Positions 1 to 8,400 of a DNA stretch of 13,420 bases are shown one piece after another. A program made the position numbers and the translations under genes. The stretch covers positions 1-13,420 of the forward strand of contig DMKD01000252.1 in NCBI GenBank assembly GCA_003454605.1, written 5' to 3'. The first letter of the stretch is position 1. Every line of letters begins with the position of its first letter. This stretch comes from Spirochaeta sp. Lineage in GTDB: Bacteria; Spirochaetota; Spirochaetia; UBA9216. Under the pieces are notes generated by a model that was not told where the DNA came from, searched no databases, and was given only the letters and a program-made list of their open reading frames with translations.

Positions 1-829
1 TATGCATTTTATTCTTGCAAGACTCAAGGCTGATGTAATTTTTCACTGTGCAGCCTATAAACATGTCCCGATGATGGAGATGAATCCGATTGAAGCTGTA
101 AAAAACAATGTCTTCGGCACCCGCAACCTTGTAGATGCCGCAGTCAGCAGCGGAGTATCCAAATTCGTTCTCATCTCAACCGACAAGGCCGTTGAACCCG
201 TCAGCATCTACGGTTCTTCAAAGATGATAGCCGAAGAGATAGTACTGGCCGGCAATTCAGAGAATACCGGGATGATGGCAGTCAGATTTGGAAACGTTCT
301 CGGTTCCCGCGGCAGCATTGTGCCACTATTTCAGAGACAGATAAGCAAGGGCGGGCCTGTGACTATCACCCATCCCGATATTAAGCGCTACTTCATGACC
401 ATACCCGAGGCCGCGTCCTTAGTACTAAAGGCCGGAGGTGTAGGCAGAGACGGCGTACTCTATCTGCTTGATATGGGTGAACCGATCATAATCCGTGAAC
501 TCGCCGAACAGATGATAAATTTCTACGGTTTCAGACCTGATAAGGACATCCCGATTGTAACAATAGGCTTAAGACCCGGCGAAAAGCTCGAGGAGAAGCT
601 CTGGTCATCAGATGAAGACCCTCAGCCGACTGAGTATCCCGGAATAATCAAACTTGAGAAAGACGAGAGATTTAATGGTCAGCTGCAGACGCTGCTTGAT
701 GATCTGAGGAACATCTGTTTCTTCACCAGCAGCAAACCTGATTTATACCGCAACCGGAAAAGGCTGCGGACTACCCTGAAACAATACATCCCCGAACTGG
801 AGATACCTGAAAATGAGCCGGAATACTGA
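1..829 (+). CDS. CapD/FlaA1-family nucleotide-sugar dehydratase, C-terminal part (5' cut by window edge)
   Basis: Short-chain dehydrogenase of the polysaccharide biosynthesis (CapD/PglF/PseB) family. Members use NAD(P) to convert UDP-GlcNAc into a 4-keto-6-deoxy sugar, the first step towards bacillosamine-, viosamine- or nonulosonate-type sugars. The visible 275 residues begin just before the conserved HCAAYKHVPMME segment (15-26), so the NAD-binding glycine loop, and any membrane domain of the long WbpM/PglF form, lie outside the window. The active-site block STDKAVEP (59-66) is followed by Y70-x3-K74; long WbpM/PglF enzymes usually have Met at that tyrosine, whereas PseB-type enzymes have Tyr. 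Other family marks are the RFGNVLGSRGS stretch, the HP-DIKRYFMT segment and RPGEKLEEKLW. The ATG at position 2 lies inside the domain and is not a real start. The gene overlaps the following sugar aminotransferase by 17 nt, which supports a shared amino-sugar pathway. Family is secure; the exact product sugar is not. Confidence 0.9.
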   Translation, partial: MHFILARLKADVIFHCAAYKHVPMMEMNPIEAVKNNVFGTRNLVDAAVSSGVSKFVLISTDKAVEPVSIYGSSKMIAEEIVLAGNSENTGMMAVRFGNVLGSRGSIVPLFQRQISKGGPVTITHPDIKRYFMTIPEAASLVLKAGGVGRDGVLYLLDMGEPIIIRELAEQMINFYGFRPDKDIPIVTIGLRPGEKLEEKLWSSDEDPQPTEYPGIIKLEKDERFNGQLQTLLDDLRNICFFTSSKPDLYRNRKRLRTTLKQYIPELEIPENEPEY

Positions 830-1982
830 GTTCATCCCCTTTGCAAAGCCTTCGTTTTCAGAAGAAGAAGAGGCTGCGGTACTGAGGGTTCTGCGCAGCG
901 GCTGGATTACAACCGGTTCGGTTACTGCAGATTTCGAAAACAGAATAACCGGCATCAGCGGGGCGGCACATGCACTCGCGGTAAATTCCGCCACTTCGGG
1001 TCTTCATCTGGCACTCGAAGCCTCCGGCGTCAGCGAAGGCGATCTTGTTATAACAAGCCCCTACACTTTCACCGCCACGGCGGAGGTAATCAGATACTGC
1101 GGCGCCCACCCTCTCTTCGTCGATATCGAAGATGACGGATACAACATCTCCCCCCGGGAAATTGCCCGGGCGATAAAGAAGCACGGCAACGGCAGGATAG
1201 CTGCCGTCATGCCCGTACACATCGGCGGCGAAGTCTGCCGGCGGGAAGAAATACTCTCACTCGCCGAATCAGCCGGTGCGGCGGTAATCGAGGACGGCGC
1301 ACATCTGCAGCCCGCCCCGCTGCTGACCGACAGCAGGAGCATTCTTGTATATTCATTTTATGCCACAAAATGTCTTACTACCGGCGAGGGCGGTATGGTG
1401 GTTACCAATAATGATGAGGCGGCCTCAAGAATGAGGACAATGCGCTTCCACGGTATTGACCGCGAGGCATGGGATCGATACAAAGTAAAAGGCAGCGGAT
1501 CATGGAATTACGACATCGTCGCGCCCGGTTTCAAATATAATCTGCCCGACATCCTGGGCGCCCTCGGGATAGTCCAGCTCGACAAGGCCTGCGGCATGCT
1601 GGAGAAACGCCGCAGCATTGCCGAAGCATATGATAATGCATTCGCCTCATGCGGGCAGCTGAAAACCCCTCCGGCATCAGCTGATTCGAGCAGGCATCTG
1701 TACATCCTGCAGATTATCCCCGACAGACTTACGATTGGCCGTGATGAACTTGTTTCGCTGATTACCGAATCGGGGATAGGACTTTCAGTTCACTACAGGC
1801 CGCTGCATATGATGTCTTATTACAGCAGCAAATATAATTTGAAACCTCAGGATTATCCTGAAGCCCTGAAAAAATTTGAAACATCATTCAGCCTGCCGAT
1901 CTATCCCGATTTGACTGATGACGAAATATCAAGGATAATTAACACGGTACTCGATACCTGCAGAAAACACAGGAGAGATTAG
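813..1982 (+). CDS. DegT/DnrJ/EryC1/StrS-family PLP-dependent sugar aminotransferase
   Basis: A 389-residue PLP enzyme of the ArnB/PglE/DegT family, which transfers an amino group (usually from glutamate) to the keto carbon of a nucleotide sugar. Visible marks are the N-terminal FxKPSFSEEEE...SGWITTG opening, VNSATSGLHLAL (57-68), the PLP-stacking region SPYTFTATAE (82-91), the VIEDGAHLQ block with D161 expected to contact the PLP pyridine nitrogen, and the Schiff-base lysine K186 in SFYATKCLTTGEGGMVV. Length fits the family. A GGAGA stretch at 799-803, 9 nt before the ATG, supports this start. It overlaps the upstream dehydratase by 17 nt and its TAG stop shares a G with the GTG of the next gene (TAGTG). 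The natural reading is that it aminates the 4-keto sugar made by the upstream enzyme; the specific sugar (bacillosamine, viosamine or a nonulosonate precursor) cannot be told from sequence. Annotation as perosamine synthetase-like or ArnB-like would be equally defensible. Confidence 0.93.
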   Translation: MSRNTEFIPFAKPSFSEEEEAAVLRVLRSGWITTGSVTADFENRITGISGAAHALAVNSATSGLHLALEASGVSEGDLVITSPYTFTATAEVIRYCGAHPLFVDIEDDGYNISPREIARAIKKHGNGRIAAVMPVHIGGEVCRREEILSLAESAGAAVIEDGAHLQPAPLLTDSRSILVYSFYATKCLTTGEGGMVVTNNDEAASRMRTMRFHGIDREAWDRYKVKGSGSWNYDIVAPGFKYNLPDILGALGIVQLDKACGMLEKRRSIAEAYDNAFASCGQLKTPPASADSSRHLYILQIIPDRLTIGRDELVSLITESGIGLSVHYRPLHMMSYYSSKYNLKPQDYPEALKKFETSFSLPIYPDLTDDEISRIINTVLDTCRKHRRD

Positions 1983-4081
1983 TGCTTGAAACACATAAAA
2001 ACAATCGTTTTATATGTGATTACTACAGCCTGGGAATGACGGTAATACGAATTATTCGTGCAGAAGTCCCCGGAGGTACAATTACAAATATCTCACTCCC
2101 CGAACTGCCACCTGATGCGGGGGTAATAGGTTATGATGATATACCGGCTGAGAAGAATCTAAGTGTTTTCAATCGGACAATGCCGCTGTTATGCGACGGA
2201 AAAATCAGATATGAAGGCGAACCCATTCTCCTGCTCTACGGCCAGAATGAACAGGAAATAGACATCATTGCCTCCTGCATTAAAATAGATTATGAAACTG
2301 ACTATACTATCTCTGCACTTGAATCTTATACCGACGAACAGATAGACCGTGAATTGAATTTCACAAGGGGCAAACCCGAACGGAATTTCGAGAGATCACA
2401 TAAAATAGTTGAAGAAGAATACTCCACATCAGAACAGAATCATTATGATCTTGAACCTCAGGGAGCAGCCGCCTTCATAAAAGACGATAAAAGCATTGCT
2501 ATCACGGCCGCCACGCAATGGCCGTTCAATGTACGCGACAATGTGTCCGCCTGCCTTGATATTCAGCAGAAAAAGGTGACGGTAGATGTTCCGGCGATGG
2601 GAAAAACACATAGCGGCAAACTGTGGTATGCAGGACTTCTTGCCTGCTATGCAGCAATCGTCACCTGGAAAACCGGTAAACCTTCAATCTGCCTCATACC
2701 GAAAACCGATTCGATCCTATACACCCCGGGCCGTGCTGCTTCAATCATCAGACATAAAACCGGCCTCGATGAAAACGGGAAGATACTTTGCCGAAGCATA
2801 GACATATCAATAGATTCCGGAGCCTACCCCATGCTGTCCGAAGAGGTCATCAATAGAATATGTTTCTCGGCAGCTGGCGTTTATTCAACATCGGCATTGA
2901 AGATAACCGCCCGCAGTCTGAAAACGAACAATCCTCCCTCGGGGGCATTCAACGGCATGGGTTTTCATCAGAGTTTTTTCGCCGGAGAATCACACGCCAA
3001 TTCCCTCGCCAAGGCCGCCGGGTTGTGTCCGCTGGAATGGAGAAAGCTGAATACTGCACGGAAACAGATAAATCTGCCTATCGGCTGGGAAGGGAAAAAG
3101 CCTATGCAGCTTGATAAGCTGCTTGAAACCGTCGCTGAGATGTCCGATTTCCGACGAAAACACGCGGCCTATGGATTGTCGGCAAAGATGCAGAATTATT
3201 TCTCGGGGAAAAAACGCGGCATCGGTATTTCTGTCTGCTGTCAGGGCAACGGTTTCATGGGGAAGGTAGAAGAGAATGAGAAATACACCGTTTCGGCCCG
3301 GCTGGACACCGACGGTTCACTGTCGCTTTTCACTTCAGCAGTACCTGAGAACTTTCAGACATCCAGCCTGTGGTGCGAAATCGCGGGGGGGATTCTTGAA
3401 ATCGACCCGACGGACGTACGGATAGAAACAACGGATACCTCGCTTGTACCGGATTCCGGTCCGAGCCTTTTTTCCAGAAATATCACGATAATCACTCAGC
3501 TGATAGAAAAATGCTGCAATGCGATTAAAAAAAGCCGGTTCAGACTACCTCTGCCGATTGAAGTAAAACGTTCGTTCCGGCTGCCGCGGACAAACGGCTG
3601 GGATCCGGAAAGCTTCAGCGGGAATCCCTTTCCTATCGTGAGCTGGGGCGCATCAGTTGTTGAAACAGAAACAGATCCTATAACGCTTGATACTTCGGTG
3701 CGGGGGGTATGGTTTGCTGCAGACTGCGGCAAGATTATGAACCCGTATCTGGCGAGAGCTGAGGTGGAGAGTGAAATTTTTCGATCGGTCATCAGCAGCA
3801 CAATGAAACCGCCCGTGCTAAAAAATACCAGGACCGGCATACCGCTCACTCCCATACAGCCTGAGACTCTCTTTCCGATACGGATTGAATTCCTTGACAG
3901 CCGTGAGACAAAACCCGGCGGGCTAGGCGAATTGCCCGACAGCCTGATTCCGGCCGCTCTGTCTGAAGCTCTGTCGATGGGGCTCGATATCAAACTGAGA
4001 AATCTTCCATCAACATCTGAATCCCTCTTTCAGCAGATTGAGCACAGGACCAGGATCGAGGAGCAAGAACTTGAAGATTGA
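1982..4081 (+). CDS. xanthine dehydrogenase/aldehyde oxidase-like molybdopterin-binding subunit, divergent
   Basis: Large subunit of a molybdenum hydroxylase of the xanthine oxidase family (699 aa, somewhat shorter than the usual 750-790). The N-terminal a/b-hammerhead region shows PGG-TNISLPELP (30-43), GYDDIP and RYEGEPILLLY (76-86). The Mo-cofactor part keeps TQ (178-179), DSGAY (278-282), E336, the DTSLVPDSGPSLFSR block, a C-terminal AADCG...NP stretch and GLGE with E650 as presumed catalytic base. However, the normally near-invariant GGxFGGKE loop reads MGKTHSGK (206-213), and the AFRGFG motif with the substrate-binding arginine reads AFNGMG (322-327). The enzyme is therefore a divergent branch or has altered chemistry; the substrate is unknown. 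The GTG start is preceded by AGGAGAG at 1971-1977 and overlaps the aminotransferase stop by one base. The 2Fe-2S and FAD subunits follow with overlaps, completing a three-subunit enzyme. Confidence 0.85.
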   Translation: MLETHKNNRFICDYYSLGMTVIRIIRAEVPGGTITNISLPELPPDAGVIGYDDIPAEKNLSVFNRTMPLLCDGKIRYEGEPILLLYGQNEQEIDIIASCIKIDYETDYTISALESYTDEQIDRELNFTRGKPERNFERSHKIVEEEYSTSEQNHYDLEPQGAAAFIKDDKSIAITAATQWPFNVRDNVSACLDIQQKKVTVDVPAMGKTHSGKLWYAGLLACYAAIVTWKTGKPSICLIPKTDSILYTPGRAASIIRHKTGLDENGKILCRSIDISIDSGAYPMLSEEVINRICFSAAGVYSTSALKITARSLKTNNPPSGAFNGMGFHQSFFAGESHANSLAKAAGLCPLEWRKLNTARKQINLPIGWEGKKPMQLDKLLETVAEMSDFRRKHAAYGLSAKMQNYFSGKKRGIGISVCCQGNGFMGKVEENEKYTVSARLDTDGSLSLFTSAVPENFQTSSLWCEIAGGILEIDPTDVRIETTDTSLVPDSGPSLFSRNITIITQLIEKCCNAIKKSRFRLPLPIEVKRSFRLPRTNGWDPESFSGNPFPIVSWGASVVETETDPITLDTSVRGVWFAADCGKIMNPYLARAEVESEIFRSVISSTMKPPVLKNTRTGIPLTPIQPETLFPIRIEFLDSRETKPGGLGELPDSLIPAALSEALSMGLDIKLRNLPSTSESLFQQIEHRTRIEEQELED

Positions 4082-4553
4082 TTTTTCTCTCAACGGCAAA
4101 AAGGTATCGATCGACACCCTGCCTGAAAAAAGACTCATCGATGTGATACGTGAAGACTTCGGTTTAATGACGACAAAGAATGCCTGTTATTCAGGCGAGT
4201 GCGGCAGCTGTATCGTCCAGCTTGAGGGACAGCCCGTTCCCGCCTGCCAGATTCCCGTATTCACAGTCAGAGCCAAAAGGATCATCACTATTGAAGGCTT
4301 TATGGGGACGGAAAAATATCTCGATATAATTAACGCCTTCAACGACATGAAATGCATTCCCTGCCCATTCTGCTTTACCGGCAAGATTATGGCTGTTGAT
4401 TCATTGATCGATAACCAAAGATCACCGGATACTAGTGAGATAATGTCTCTGCTTTCGGATCATTCCTGCAGCTGTACATCGGTCACAAGCTTCATCAATG
4501 GGGTAAAAGTCGCTTATCAGAACCGGGAGTTCAGAGGAGAAATGCTTAAATGA
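4071..4553 (+). CDS. 2Fe-2S iron-sulfur subunit of the molybdenum hydroxylase
   Basis: Small electron-transfer subunit (160 aa; family about 150-165) carrying two [2Fe-2S] clusters that pass electrons from the Mo centre to FAD. The plant-ferredoxin-type cluster ligands are C39, C44, C47 (CYSGECGSC) and C59. The second, all-helical cluster has CPFC (C98, C101) and CSC (C133, C135), matching canonical CGFC and CRC. The Gln normally just before the first of these is Pro97, an extra C95 is present, and the usual CRCTGY reads CSCTSV. I chose the TTG at 4071 because GAGGAG lies 7 nt upstream (4058-4063) and translation then opens directly with KIDFSLNG, as family members do. A second in-frame TTG at 4038 would add 11 non-homologous residues. 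It overlaps the large subunit by 11 nt and the FAD subunit by ATGA. The altered residues parallel the divergence of the large subunit. Confidence 0.9.
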   Translation: MKIDFSLNGKKVSIDTLPEKRLIDVIREDFGLMTTKNACYSGECGSCIVQLEGQPVPACQIPVFTVRAKRIITIEGFMGTEKYLDIINAFNDMKCIPCPFCFTGKIMAVDSLIDNQRSPDTSEIMSLLSDHSCSCTSVTSFINGVKVAYQNREFRGEMLK

Positions 4554-5404
4554 TTAAGAATATACGCTCCCCTCTTGTCTACTACCCGAAAACAATAAAC
4601 GAACTTCTGTCACTCTATAAATCCATGCCTGACAGCCTTCTTTACGCAGGGGGTACTGGAATTCTGTCAACAAGAAACACCAAATACCCCGAGCTGCCGC
4701 CGAATATATTATTTTTGAGAAGAATAGATGAACTTTCTGCTATACGGCGCTCTGAAGGCTATCTCGAAATTGGTGCCTGCGCCAGGCTTAATAGAATACT
4801 CGGTATCGGCGAACATGTTCTGAAACCAGCCCTCTATGCGGCGATAAAGAATATTGCGACAAAGGAAGTTAGAAATATTGCGACCCTCGGCGGCAATATC
4901 TGCAGCCCCTACCGTTCTAAAACCCTCATGCCGCTGCTAGCTCTGCTGGATGCAAGAATTGAATTGAGAAAACAGGGCGGCTCAAGATGGCTTAATGTCA
5001 GAAAGTTCATTGACCCTGATGAAGGTTTTCAGGAAGGAGAGGTCCTGACAAGAGTGCGGATTCCCTTCAACAATTACAATCATCAGTCATTCATAGTCAC
5101 TGGAGATAGAGCAGATTACCGAAGCGCTCTGACCTTTGCATGTTTTGCTTCGGTACAGAAGGAAAACATTGCGTCAATCAAATTTGCAGCGGGTGTCGGC
5201 AATAAAGGGATATTCCGGGCAAGGGAATTTGAAGAAGCCCTCGCAGGCCGGAAGCTGCCTCTTTACGGAATCACCGAGGATCCTGTCTTCACCCGTCTGA
5301 CAACCGCTCTGAAAAATCAGGAGGAAGAAATATCCTCATTTCACCGTCGGCAGATAGAAGGGCTCTTCCTTACTTTCATGCACAGCCTTAATGATATGCT
5401 ATAA
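4550..5404 (+). CDS. FAD-binding subunit of the molybdenum hydroxylase (CoxM/XdhB-like)
   Basis: Medium subunit (284 aa; family about 280-295) that binds FAD and hands electrons to the external acceptor. The FAD pyrophosphate-binding loops typical of the family are visible: AGGTGILS (33-40, usually AGGTDLM) and ATLGGNIC (111-118), preceded by EVRNIATLGGN where most members have (I/V)RN-ATxGGN. The second half shows GEVLTRVRIPF and the CO dehydrogenase flavoprotein C-terminal-type region with FAAGVGNKGIFRAREFEEAL. The ATG overlaps the 2Fe-2S stop as ATGA, with GAGGAG at 4534-4539, 10 nt upstream. This completes the order large-small-medium subunit. No maturation factor (XdhC-like) or molybdopterin gene follows; the next gene is dnaE after 39 nt. 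Confidence 0.9.
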   Translation: MIKNIRSPLVYYPKTINELLSLYKSMPDSLLYAGGTGILSTRNTKYPELPPNILFLRRIDELSAIRRSEGYLEIGACARLNRILGIGEHVLKPALYAAIKNIATKEVRNIATLGGNICSPYRSKTLMPLLALLDARIELRKQGGSRWLNVRKFIDPDEGFQEGEVLTRVRIPFNNYNHQSFIVTGDRADYRSALTFACFASVQKENIASIKFAAGVGNKGIFRAREFEEALAGRKLPLYGITEDPVFTRLTTALKNQEEEISSFHRRQIEGLFLTFMHSLNDML

Positions 5405-5408
5405 CCTG

Positions 5409-5437
5409 TTGAATAATTTGCTGTTCCTAAGTATTAT
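5409..5437 (+). promoter_or_regulatory. sigma-70-like promoter for dnaE, placing the transcript start at the GTG
   Basis: TTGAAT (5409-5414) and TATTAT (5432-5437) are separated by exactly 17 nt, matching the consensus -35/-10 elements at 4/6 and 5/6 positions. The 39-nt gap between the FAD subunit gene and dnaE holds little else. A start site about 7 nt after the -10 falls on or next to the dnaE GTG at 5444, and no Shine-Dalgarno sequence precedes that codon. This is inference from sequence only; AT-rich gaps give such matches by chance fairly often. Confidence 0.5.
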
Positions 5438-5443
5438 TTTAAA

Positions 5444-8400
5444 GTGGCAGATATACCTGAATTCGTTCATCTTCATACACATTCGGACTACTCATTATTA
5501 GACGGGGCATCATCGATAAAAAAAATGGTCGCCAAGGCATCATCTCTGGGAATGAAACATATCGGTCTCACCGATCATGGCAATATGTTCGGTGCCCTGC
5601 GCTTCTATGAGGAATGCAGAGCCAAGAAGATAAACCCGGTAATCGGCTGTGAATTTTACGTCGCACCGGGATCCAGACGTGTGAAATCCGGTTCAGAATC
5701 AGGAAATAAATACTACCATCTCGTTCTGCTGGCAAAATCCGAGCGGGGCTATAAAAACCTTATAGAACTGACATCCATAGGCTATACCGAGGGTTTTTAC
5801 TACAAGCCCCGAATTGATGACGAGGTGCTTGCGCAGTACAGCGGTGATCTGATCGCCTCAAGTGCCTGTATAGCGGGAGAGATTGCTCAGCACATTCTTA
5901 ACGGCAATATTGAAGAAGCTGAAAAGCGGGCAGTTTTCTACCGCGATTTATTTGATGAGGGAGACTACTATCTGGAGCTTCAAGATCACGGCATTGAAGA
6001 ACAGCGCCGTGCGAACAAGGGACTTATAGAGATATCCCGCCGGACAGGTATACCGCTGATTGCTACCAACGACAGCCATTACATAGACCGTGAAGATGCA
6101 AACGCGCAGGATATTATGCTCTGCATTGGAACTGGGCGTCATAAAAACGAAACGAATCGGATGAGCTTCACCGGCAGCGAATTCTATTTTAAAAGCCAGA
6201 GTGAAATGTATGAGAGGTTCAGTCACATTCCTGAGGCATTGAGCAACACTGTCAAACTCGCCGAAAAATGCAGTATAGACATTAAATATCCCGGGCCTCT
6301 TCTCCCGGTCTACGACATCCCGGCTCCTCATGAAGGTCCTGGGGATTATATGCGATTTCTCACATATGCGGGTCTCAAAAAACGTTACCCTGAAATTACT
6401 GACGAGATTAAACAGCGGGCAGATTTTGAGCTGGACACGATTATCTCAATGGACTTTCCGTCCTACTTTCTCATTGTCTGGGATTTTATTCACTGGGCAC
6501 AGGAACACGACATCCCGGTCGGACCCGGCCGTGGTTCGGGTGCCGGCTCAATAGTTGCATATGCGCTTAAGATCACCGATATCGACCCGCTGAAGTACGA
6601 CCTGATTTTTGAACGTTTTCTTAATCCTGAACGTGTATCGATGCCCGACTTTGATATAGACTTCTGCTTCGAAAGAAGGCAGGAGGTTATCGATTATGTC
6701 ACCGAAAAATACGGTAAAGAGAAGGTCGGCCAGATAATAACCTTCGGAACTCTGAAAACAAAGGCTGTGCTCAAAGATGTAGCCCGCGTACTTGAAATAC
6801 CATTTTCAGAGTCGGATACAATATCAAAACTTGTGCCTGAAGAGCGCAAGATGTCGGTAGACAAAGCACTTGAGATGGAACCCGAACTTCAGCAGTTTGC
6901 TGACAGAGGCGGAGCCTTTAGCGAGCTGTTCGATACGGCACGCAGACTTGAGGGTTTGAACCGGCACGCATCTACGCATGCGGCGGGCATTGTCATCGGA
7001 CAGACAAAACTTACTGATTATGTTCCGCTGTACCGTGATAAAAACGGCGCAATCTCAACCCAGTATACAATGGAGCTCCTGGAGCCCTGCGGGCTGGTCA
7101 AGATGGATTTTTTGGGTCTGAAAACCCTGACGCTGATTCGCAATACCGAAAAGCTCGTTCAGAAAAAAATTCCGGGATTCTCCATAAACGACGCGCCTGA
7201 AGACGATGAAAAGACATTCAGAATGCTCGGTGATGGAAAATCGGCCTGTATATTCCAGTTTGAAAGTTCAGGGATGCAGGGCATTTTAAAAGATGCTCAG
7301 CCCAACTCAATAGAAGACCTCATAGCATTGAACGCCCTGTATCGTCCCGGCCCAATGCAGTATATTCCCCAGTTCACAAAAAGTAAGAAGGGTGAAATGC
7401 CCATAAGCTACCCTGATCCAAGCCTTGAAGAAGTCTTAAAACCCACATACGGGGTTATTGTTTATCAGGAACAGGTTATGAAGGTTGCCCAGATCATCGG
7501 GGGATTCTCTCTCGGTAAAGCAGATATTCTGCGCCGTGCAATGGGAAAAAAGAAAGAAAAAGAAATGAACAAGATGAAAATCGAGTTCATCGAGGGTGCT
7601 GTAGCCCAGGGTTTTGATAAAAAGCACGCCGATGATATATTCGAACTTCTTGTCCCCTTTGCCGGTTACGGTTTCAATAAATCACATGCCGCGGCCTATT
7701 CGGTACTGGCCTATCATACAGCCTACCTGAAGGCCAATTATCCGGCCGAATTCATGGCGGCAAACCTTACAAACGAGATAAATGATCCTAAAAAACTTGC
7801 CGAGTATATTTCCGAGGCACAGGAAATGGGCATTGAAATGCTGGCTCCGAACATGAATCTTTCCGAGAAAAACTTCACCGTAGTTGACGAAAAAATAGTT
7901 TACGGACTCATAGGAATCAAGAATGTCGGAGAAGCGGCAGTTGAGGAAATTCTCAAACAACGCGAAAGTGAAGGAGCATTTGAATCTTTCATAGACTTCG
8001 CCGAGCGTGTAGATCTCAAAACCGTGAATAGAAAGGTCCTTGAGACTTCAATTCAGACGGGTCTTTTTGATACGATGGGCATGAACAGGGCCAGCCTCAT
8101 GCATAACCTTGACAAAATCCTCGAGTTTGTCAGCCATACCAAGGCTGATCAGGGAGTTGGTCAGGTTTCACTTTTTGAAGCACCCGAACATACCGAATTC
8201 CATTCAGTTGAAACCGAAGAGGTTGAAGAATGGCCGAATAAAGAGCTCCTTAAATTCGAGAAAGATTTTCTTGGGTTTTATGTATCAGGACATCCGATGG
8301 ATAAATATCGGAAACTCTGGGAGAAAGCGACAAATCTTGATCTTTCAAACGTTGAGCGCAGCACCGAGAATAAGAAATATAAAATTCTCGGTATGATTAA

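Noticed and set aside
858..1342. Overlapping minus-strand open frames opposite the aminotransferase
   Set aside because: They are antisense to conserved PLP-enzyme sequence and encode no recognisable protein.
3385..3391. Run of seven G residues inside the molybdenum subunit gene, considered as a phase-variation tract
   Set aside because: The frame is intact, the tract is short, it encodes an ordinary Ala-Gly-Gly stretch, and a metabolic enzyme is an unlikely phase-variable target.
3496..3993. 165-codon open frame on the minus strand inside the molybdenum subunit gene
   Set aside because: Composition and pattern are those of a shadow frame opposite a conserved coding region; no recognisable domain or ribosome site.
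4038..4070. Longer form of the 2Fe-2S subunit starting at the TTG at 4038
   Set aside because: No ribosome site precedes it and the added residues do not resemble the family; the TTG at 4071 has GAGGAG 7 nt upstream.
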